From Parachlamydiales bacterium (GTDB taxonomy: Bacteria > Chlamydiota > Chlamydiia > Chlamydiales > Rhabdochlamydiaceae), in contig JAGVJV010000119.1 in the NCBI GenBank assembly GCA_020050965.1, forward strand, positions 1-12,254: DNA of 12,254 bases, in the 5' to 3' direction. A model generated the notes under the pieces. It was given only the letters and a program-made list of their open reading frames with translations. It ran no database searches and was not told the DNA's origin. A program made the translations under genes and the position numbers. The first letter of the stretch is position 1. The number at the start of each line of letters is the position of its first letter. Shown one piece after another: positions 7,493 to 12,254 of the stretch.

Positions 7493-7528
7493 TTTCTAGG
7501 GCAGTTTCTAGGGCAGTTTCTAGGGCAG
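7493..7528. repeat. Three perfect 12-bp tandem repeats
   Basis: The unit TTTCTAGGGCAG occurs three times in a row (7493-7504, 7505-7516, 7517-7528) with no mismatch, then stops after two further T. It lies in the 169-bp gap between the ATP-binding regulator's stop (7559) and kdsA (7389), outside any gene and upstream of the candidate kdsA promoter. The rest of this gap is AT-rich and shows no convincing terminator hairpin. Confidence 0.95.
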
Positions 7529-7558
7529 TTATTTTGTAATTAATTTAATGTCAATGAT

Positions 7559-8950
7559 TTATGTTCTGGTGGGATCTATTTGCCAGTAACCTTTTTTGGT
7601 GGCCCCGAAACGTTGCAGAATTCCTAGCGATTTAAGGTGTTGAACATTGGTTCTGACAGTAGTTCTGACCTTTCCTGTTTTTTCAGACAATTCATCATAT
7701 GATATAAAAGGATCCTTTTCTATTAGTTTAAGTATATTAATTTGTAAATCCGACAATGAGACCTTTGTAATAATAAGAGCCTCTTTCTTCTCAACCTTTT
7801 CTCTGTGGACTCGTGAGGTGAATTGGCAGCCATCTCTATCATCAATGAATTCGATTTTCGACCAACTCTCTAGGGCTCTTGGGACACCAGTTCCTAAACC
7901 GCGATACGGAAGCATTCCATCGGAGATAAACTTGGTTAGAATGGGATTGCGTTGAATTGAGGCGCCAGCTTGGATTTTTTCAATTGTCAGATGGTCGGGC
8001 AATGATCCGGGGCTGATGATTTCGATCCGATCATCAAAAACAAAGAGGCGAATAGGAGCACTTATGAAGTAATCGCGATGGATCAAGGCATTAACGAGAA
8101 GTTCTTCAAAGACAAGTTGGGGGATTTCAGGATCGCCAATGGAATTAACGCTTTTATTATTTTGGACCTTGCGCAGATTCCTCATAATAAAGAGTAGAGC
8201 CCCATGGAAGATCTCGGTAAGCGGCCCTTCGAAATCCTCACTATCGATATACGTGATTCCTATTTTAGTGCCAGGAAATGTGATTGCCTTGATGATGAAT
8301 GCTGGTTTGTGGAAGAACGGTTCTTTTGCAAATAAAAGTAGACCAGCTAAAGTGAGTTGTTCTCCACTGGCCAAGCTCATATTCTTGAGCAATTGGAGTC
8401 TTTTGGGAGCAGTTTTGGGCGGCGCTACATTATAACATTTCCTAAAAAACTGTTCAAAGAGCCTCCAATCTAAGGCTTCAATCTTAGCCCGCGTGGGGAC
8501 CGTATCTGCATGGAGGAGATCGACTTCCTGGAAAAGCCTTCTGAGCTCTTCTTTAGAGTGGATGCGTCTCTTATCTGAACCACTTTTTAGCCAAATAACC
8601 CCCTGATGGTCAAAATAAGGTTTATCGATCCCTTCGGGTATAGTGACGATAATGACAACTCGCTCAGTGTTAACTAGGATATTTTGTGTTTGGAAAGTGA
8701 TGGGACTACGGACGAATTGGCTGGCTGCATTACTGAGAAGTTGGTTGATTCGATTGACGTCTTTGCTCGTTAAACCAATAACCTCGCCATTATCGGCGAC
8801 TCCAATAAAGATTTTTCCTCCGCGAGAATTGGAAAAGGCGACCATTTCAGCGGCTATAGAATCACTGGAACGGATGTCTAGTTTAAATTGGTTTTGCCCA
8901 TCTTCTCCTTGGGGGATGATTTTTTCCAACTCGGGCAGTTCTAAATGCAT
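7559..8950 (-). CDS. AlbA_2 / GHKL-type ATP-binding transcriptional regulator with C-terminal winged helix
   Basis: This 463-residue protein has the three-part structure once called 'RecG-related' or 'putative transcriptional regulator' (COG2865). An AlbA_2 (Schlafen-like) nucleic-acid-binding domain fills about residues 20-140, with AEMVAFSNSRGGKIFIGV (34-51) and NGEVIGL (54-60). A GHKL-type ATPase domain (HATPase_c_4) follows: FEELLVNALIHRDY (281-294), DRIEIISPG (307-315), the SIQRNP box (331-336) and the glycine-rich GLGTGVPRA (351-359). The C-terminus (~398-458) is a winged helix (LSDLQINILKLI, then a recognition-helix-like TVRTNVQHLKSLGIL). It is presumably cytosolic and binds DNA; its ligand and target are unknown. 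No Shine-Dalgarno precedes the ATG at 8950. It stands between kdsA and the unrecognised 9022-10434 gene, all on the minus strand, and its AT-rich composition differs from the kdsA operon, suggesting an accessory gene. Confidence 0.88.
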   Translation of the reverse strand: MHLELPELEKIIPQGEDGQNQFKLDIRSSDSIAAEMVAFSNSRGGKIFIGVADNGEVIGLTSKDVNRINQLLSNAASQFVRSPITFQTQNILVNTERVVIIVTIPEGIDKPYFDHQGVIWLKSGSDKRRIHSKEELRRLFQEVDLLHADTVPTRAKIEALDWRLFEQFFRKCYNVAPPKTAPKRLQLLKNMSLASGEQLTLAGLLLFAKEPFFHKPAFIIKAITFPGTKIGITYIDSEDFEGPLTEIFHGALLFIMRNLRKVQNNKSVNSIGDPEIPQLVFEELLVNALIHRDYFISAPIRLFVFDDRIEIISPGSLPDHLTIEKIQAGASIQRNPILTKFISDGMLPYRGLGTGVPRALESWSKIEFIDDRDGCQFTSRVHREKVEKKEALIITKVSLSDLQINILKLIEKDPFISYDELSEKTGKVRTTVRTNVQHLKSLGILQRFGATKKGYWQIDPTRT

Positions 8951-9021
8951 TTTCGAGTAAATCCCATTATCAATTTTTGAGAATATTTTGGCCGTTTTTC
9001 AATTGAAATTGCAAGGGTTAT

Positions 9022-10434
9022 CTATGCTTTACGACGGTATACTAAACTGATTGATGTCTTGAGACGGTATACTAGATTAATTGACTCCTCGTTTGAATCT
9101 TCCAACATCATCTGTTGATAGGAATGTTGGTTGAGGAAATTTTGAACGACCGGCAGCTGTGCTATGGATTTACTTAGTACGATCTTATTACAAGTTTTGG
9201 AGAAAGCTGCAGAATTAAGCAATTGCAGCAATATTTTATGACTTATTTGTGGGAATACTTTGTGGTGTTTATAAGGGACCCCAATATCTAAGGCGTTTTC
9301 AAAAAATTCGTTTAAATTAACTTCATGCCCCTTTTCTAAGTAGACTCGATTGTACAGAGAATAGAACGTTTTTAGCCCACGTAAGCTAAATCGACGCTCA
9401 GGCTCCTCGCCGCATCTATTTTTTATCAGTCCGATAAAGGTAGCAACTGATATTGCACCCGGCCGGTTATCTTCCTCAATAAACAGTTTGAGTTCATCAA
9501 GATCGCGAGCAAAAGAAAATAATTCAGCCTGTCCCAAATCGAGAACCTCGGCTCGAGGAGCTAACAGATCGAATGCCCTAGCAACCTCATCTGTGATCTC
9601 AGGACAATGCAATAGCTGTGTACAGAAATCTTGATAAGCACTCAAATGAGCATTCTTAGATTCAAATAGTCCTTCTCCTAGCCATTTAAGAGTAAGGTTA
9701 TAGGGTGATCTTGTTGTCACTCTACCGCGAATTAATAGCTCGAAAGGATTCCAAAAGAGGATTTTTAAACCTGTTAGGAACATAGAAGGAACGAGTAGGG
9801 TTATACTTCCGATGATAAGAAAAGTTCTCATCAATAGAGATTTGGGCTTTTTTTGCTCAGCAAGAGATAGAGCTTTTTTAGCCGCAGCGACCGTTTCTTT
9901 CAAAGGAACTCTTTTTGGATAGTAATATTTGCTCGCCTCAGTTCTCTCATTATAATCAAGATGCTGAGCAGCTCGTTCACTCAAAGGGGGTTTGGCAAGA
10001 GTAGATTTGAACTTTTTGACCTCGTCTGAAAAACCATAAGCGAGTTTAAAGAGGTCTGAATATCGTTGTGCATAATTTGAATCAAAGATAGAAGATCTAA
10101 AAGTGTACTGGAGACTACTAACTCGTTTATATAAACATTTGGATTGCCGATGCAACAGTGACACCTGCTCATAAAAGGCGGGAGTGTCGCTCTTTGATGT
10201 CAGCAGAGTGGAAAGGAGCTCTTTCGCAGTGCTTTTGATGAGCGATTCGAGATGGTCAGCTATGGCAGATGGGTCTTTTGTAACAGGTGTGCTCGTAAAG
10301 CCCCATTCGCTATCCTCGGTTCCCTTCTCCAGGTGCAAATGGCCATTGACGATAGAAAGTTGATCATTCCAGCTTGTTCTCAGGGCGTCAAGTACCCCAA
10401 TATCTCTATTCCATCGCTCAGTTACCAAACTCAT
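9022..10434 (-). CDS. Unrecognised 470-residue protein with central hydrophobic segment
   Basis: I do not recognise a family. The protein is largely helical-looking and charged. One strong hydrophobic stretch at ~204-228 (FLIIGSITLLVPSMFLTGLK) follows a basic run (EQKKPKS, 193-199), so a single membrane pass or hairpin dividing two soluble halves is likely. No signal peptide is visible at the N-terminus, and no catalytic motif is apparent. The C-terminus ends in two in-tandem decapeptides, SINLVYRLKT and SISLVYRRKA (451-470). The start is well supported: AGGAG (plus-strand CTCCT at 10441-10445) lies six bases before the ATG. It follows the small acidic-protein gene by 56 bp on the same strand, with a palindrome between them. 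It could be a secreted or inclusion-associated protein of an intracellular bacterium, but only the membrane segment and genomic setting hint at this. Confidence 0.85.
   Translation of the reverse strand: MSLVTERWNRDIGVLDALRTSWNDQLSIVNGHLHLEKGTEDSEWGFTSTPVTKDPSAIADHLESLIKSTAKELLSTLLTSKSDTPAFYEQVSLLHRQSKCLYKRVSSLQYTFRSSIFDSNYAQRYSDLFKLAYGFSDEVKKFKSTLAKPPLSERAAQHLDYNERTEASKYYYPKRVPLKETVAAAKKALSLAEQKKPKSLLMRTFLIIGSITLLVPSMFLTGLKILFWNPFELLIRGRVTTRSPYNLTLKWLGEGLFESKNAHLSAYQDFCTQLLHCPEITDEVARAFDLLAPRAEVLDLGQAELFSFARDLDELKLFIEEDNRPGAISVATFIGLIKNRCGEEPERRFSLRGLKTFYSLYNRVYLEKGHEVNLNEFFENALDIGVPYKHHKVFPQISHKILLQLLNSAAFSKTCNKIVLSKSIAQLPVVQNFLNQHSYQQMMLEDSNEESINLVYRLKTSISLVYRRKA
9033..9090. repeat. Imperfect 30-bp direct duplication at the 3' end of the 9022-10434 gene
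   Basis: Copies at 9033-9060 and 9063-9090 share GACGGTATACTA and then ATTGA at the same offsets, with scattered transitions between; the period is 30 bp. The duplication is in frame and produces two decapeptides at the very C-terminus of the encoded protein. Confidence 0.85.
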
Positions 10435-10474
10435 TTTTTTCTCCTGATAAAAGGACTATTTTAGCAAAATAAAT

Positions 10475-10497
10475 GGGTTAAAGTCGACTTTTAACCT
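10475..10497 (-). terminator. Palindrome overlapping the stop of the 10491-11000 gene, possible terminator
   Basis: The palindromic core AAAGTCGACTTT (10480-10491) is flanked by GGTT on the left and, after one extra T, AACC on the right, so the minus-strand transcript could form a hairpin beginning at the TAA stop. The following minus-strand sequence is CATTTATTTT, only a partial U-tract. It may be a weak intrinsic terminator between the two minus-strand genes, or an operator for the downstream gene, whose ATG is about 40 bp further on. Confidence 0.4.
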
Positions 10498-11000
10498 TTC
10501 TGGTACTGGAGCTTCCTGGCGTGGACCTCTTTCAAAAAACCATTTAACATCTGGATCGAGTCGAGCAGATTGAAGAGAGCGGACCGGTCTTTCTCGAGGA
10601 GTGCGATCGGCATCGACTTCGACTTCTTGGAAAGGATCTTCTCCTTGTATTCTTCGACTTGCTGCTTTTCCCGCTGCTGCTGTTCTTCATCTTCTTCGTT
10701 CTCTTCATTCTCTACCCAGTCGAATTCGGGGGAGATGGCATAGGAGAAAAAGCGGTTGCGCATCAGGTTGAATCTTGGGGGCGGCGCAAAGGTGGCAAAG
10801 GGGTGCTTATTGATATTGGTTTCAAAGAGCTCTTCCCATTTGGAGGCAATTGTCGATTCGGAATTGGCGATTTCCAAATGGCGTGGGATTTGATTGGCGT
10901 CTGAAATGAGAGTCAGATCAAGAATCGATTGGTCTGTTGCATAACGCTCGTGCGCTTCTACTGTATAATTATCAATTGTAACTGCATTTGTTTTTGCCAT
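10491..11000 (-). CDS. Small acidic hypothetical protein divergent from gspD
   Basis: This 169-residue protein begins MAKTNAVTIDNYTVEAHERYA and is not confidently recognised. It is hydrophilic with no membrane segment. A proline/aromatic part (FATFAPPPRFN, 68-78) is followed by a strongly acidic, glutamine-rich helix (about 95-120, with the run ENEENEEDEEQQQ) and a basic turn (SKKSKS). The C-terminal segment IALLEKDRSALFNLLDSIQ (132-150) looks like an amphipathic or coiled-coil helix. The frame is open upstream to 11135, but AAAGAGG (plus-strand CCTCTTT, 11006-11012) lies five bases before the ATG at 11000 and a candidate promoter lies just above it, so 11000 is preferred. Base composition is core-like, matching gspD rather than the AT-rich genes to its left. 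A chaperone-like or secreted role is conceivable in Chlamydiae, but nothing in the sequence proves it. Confidence 0.8.
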   Translation of the reverse strand: MAKTNAVTIDNYTVEAHERYATDQSILDLTLISDANQIPRHLEIANSESTIASKWEELFETNINKHPFATFAPPPRFNLMRNRFFSYAISPEFDWVENEENEEDEEQQQREKQQVEEYKEKILSKKSKSMPIALLEKDRSALFNLLDSIQMLNGFLKEVHARKLQYQKG

Positions 11001-11031
11001 ATTTGCCTCTTTGTAAGACGTCGCCGCACAA

Positions 11032-11060
11032 AGTATCGTGCAAAACAGAATTTTTTTCAA
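11032..11060 (-). promoter_or_regulatory. Candidate promoter of the 10491-11000 gene
   Basis: On the minus strand, TTGAAA (11055-11060) and GATACT (11032-11037) are separated by 17 bp. Transcription would start about 25 nt before the ATG at 11000, leaving room for the AAAGAGG ribosome site. It lies in the 136-bp divergent gap shared with gspD; no comparably good plus-strand promoter was found there. Confidence 0.4.
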
Positions 11061-11136
11061 ATTGATTCTTTTTTCTGGTAAATAAATTCGTCCAAAGTTA
11101 ACATGTCCGTGTCTCAGCCTGAATTGTGTGAGCAAA

Positions 11137-12254
11137 ATGAAACAAAAACTTCTGACCTTAATATTATCGATCCTCTGTATCTGTCCTGTTGGCTTTGCCC
11201 AATATGAAAGCCAAACGCATCACATCAATTTCAGCGATGTTCCGGCGATTGAATTTATCCGCTTTGTCAGCAAGATCTCGCAGGCTAACTTCATTTTTGA
11301 TCACCGCGAACTGGGTTTCAATATCACCATGTCTTCGGGGAAGCCCCTTTCGTCTGAAGAGGTGGTCGAGGCGCTAGTTCAGATGCTGCGGATGCACGGG
11401 TTTGCCGTCTCTGCCGAGGGGAACTACTTTGTCATCCATCGCTATAGTGAAGAAGAGCTGAAAAATGGGGCCCATATCAAAAGGGCAGATCTGAAAATGG
11501 GCAATCTTGTCGCTGGGGAAATCCCTTCGATGCCTCACGAAGATCTCGAATTTGCGACCTATAAATTGCGCTACCATCAAGGGGAAGAAATTGAAACCGC
11601 TTTGAAGAAGATCGCTGCTGATATGAGCTCCAGGCCTGATCGCCCGATTAAGCTGATGGAGGCGATCAAGACAATTCAGTCTGTGAAGGCAACCAATTCG
11701 CTCTTCTTCTCAGGGGATGAAAAGACGGTCCAGTCGCTCGATAAGCTCATCCGGACACTCGATATTCCAAGACGGCAGGTATTCATCGAAGTGCTTGTCT
11801 TAGAGACTGACTCCAAAAAGACAACTGAATTTGGCCTCGACTGGGTAGGCGGCGGCAAATTCAAAGATAAAGTCTCTTTTGGCGCAGGCAACTTCTCTGG
11901 CAGATGCAACGGTTTTGTCGATTCAGCAAAGGGGCTCAATAGGGGAGAAGGGCATACAGGGCTTGACCTGATCCCGTTTGGTAGAGGATTTGATCTTGGC
12001 ATCATCGGCGACATCATCCTGCACAAGGGTAAAACATTTCTGACTTTGGGGTCGCTCGTCTCAGCTCTTGAGCAGGATGGCGACAGCACGATTGTCCTCA
12101 ATCAAAAAATCATTACACAGGACAACAAAAATTCGAAGATCTTTGTCGGCGACAACATTCCCTTCACGGGCTCGGTCGTATCGACAGTGGGCTTCAATCA
12201 GCAGACCACAGCCAATATTGAGTACCGCGATGTGGGAGTGGCGCTCAGCATCAC
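11137..12254 (+). CDS. gspD: Type II secretion outer-membrane secretin GspD, 5' part
   Basis: A plus-strand frame runs open from the ATG at 11137 to the right edge (372 complete codons), so the C-terminal secretin pore is missing. GspD forms the outer-membrane channel of the type II secretion system. A signal peptide (MKQKLLTLILSILCICPVGFA, about 21 residues) is followed by an N0-like domain (INFSDVPAIEFIRFVSK, 30-46, through YFVIHR near 102). N1/N3-type repeats come next: TYKLRYHQGEEIETALKKIA (141-160) and TNSLFFSGDEKTVQSLDKLI (186-205). The secretin-typical QVFIEVLVLETDSKKTTEFG (214-233) begins the core, and LSALEQDGDSTIV (308-320) with FVGDNIPF (336-343) matches the secretin domain. Similarity to the GspD type is better than to type III secretins, which is my reason for the name. 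The ribosome site is weak (GTGTGAGC), but the signal peptide fixes the start. The gene is divergent from the small acidic protein. Its downstream T2SS partners lie beyond the window. Confidence 0.9.
   Translation, partial: MKQKLLTLILSILCICPVGFAQYESQTHHINFSDVPAIEFIRFVSKISQANFIFDHRELGFNITMSSGKPLSSEEVVEALVQMLRMHGFAVSAEGNYFVIHRYSEEELKNGAHIKRADLKMGNLVAGEIPSMPHEDLEFATYKLRYHQGEEIETALKKIAADMSSRPDRPIKLMEAIKTIQSVKATNSLFFSGDEKTVQSLDKLIRTLDIPRRQVFIEVLVLETDSKKTTEFGLDWVGGGKFKDKVSFGAGNFSGRCNGFVDSAKGLNRGEGHTGLDLIPFGRGFDLGIIGDIILHKGKTFLTLGSLVSALEQDGDSTIVLNQKIITQDNKNSKIFVGDNIPFTGSVVSTVGFNQQTTANIEYRDVGVALSI

Noticed and set aside
7472..7497. Hairpin AGAAAT...ATTTCT as terminator of the regulator gene
   Set aside because: Only six A/T-rich pairs around a 14-base loop and no following U-tract in the right orientation.
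7493..7528. CRISPR array from the tandem repeats
   Set aside because: Units are contiguous 12-mers without spacers, and no cas gene is present.
7390..7558. tRNA gene next to kdsA, as I recall for some chlamydiae
   Set aside because: No cloverleaf, T-loop motif or CCA-adjacent stem is seen in this gap on either strand.
7559..10434. Defence island based on the AlbA_2 protein and its neighbour
   Set aside because: No nuclease, methyltransferase, helicase or toxin motif was found in the adjacent gene; one AlbA_2 protein alone is not evidence of defence.
11137..12254. Type III secretion secretin (SctC) instead of GspD
   Set aside because: The N0 domain directly after the signal peptide, the N1/N3 repeats and the VFIEVLVLETD and GDNIPF segments fit type II secretins better, and no type III gene is nearby.

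Overview
The window looks like a stretch of a chlamydial chromosome, most likely an amoeba-associated ('environmental') member of the phylum Chlamydiae. The case rests on gene content: a Tlc/NTT-type nucleotide translocase typical of obligate intracellular bacteria, a metal-type KDO-8-phosphate synthase beside LPS-export genes, and the start of a type II secretion secretin. This is inference from protein families; no rRNA or other phylogenetic marker is present.

Layout, left to right. (1) Positions 1-2390 are AT-rich and hold a divergent pair: a membrane protein on the minus strand that runs off the left edge, and a plus-strand protein (1099-2382) that resembles GT-A nucleotide-sugar transferases of the GREB1/TET-associated group. 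They share a ~200 bp intergenic region with a good promoter for the rightward gene. (2) Positions 2395-7389 form a tightly packed minus-strand operon, read right to left: kdsA, an lptC-like gene, a long lptA-like gene, lptB, and an NTT nucleotide transporter. The cistrons overlap or lie 6-7 bp apart. KdsA makes the KDO precursor of the LPS core. LptB is the ATPase of LPS extraction, LptC the inner-membrane anchor, and the LptA-like protein the periplasmic bridge. The transporter at the end draws nucleotides from the host cell. (3) Positions 7390-7558 hold the kdsA promoter region and three perfect 12-bp tandem repeats. (4) Positions 7559-10434 are again more AT-rich and hold two minus-strand genes: an AlbA_2/GHKL-like ATP-binding regulator with a C-terminal winged helix, and an unrecognised 470-residue protein with a central hydrophobic segment and a duplicated C-terminus. 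(5) From 10491 the sequence returns to core-like composition, with a small acidic conserved-looking protein (minus) divergent from gspD (plus). gspD is the T2SS outer-membrane secretin and is cut by the right edge.

The picture is a core envelope and secretion backbone (LPS synthesis and export, nucleotide uptake, T2SS) interrupted by two AT-rich accessory blocks. No tRNA, rRNA, CRISPR, transposase or integrase was recognised. The most interesting points are the glycosyltransferase-like protein, the multi-module LptA and the nucleotide transporter embedded in the LPS-export operon.
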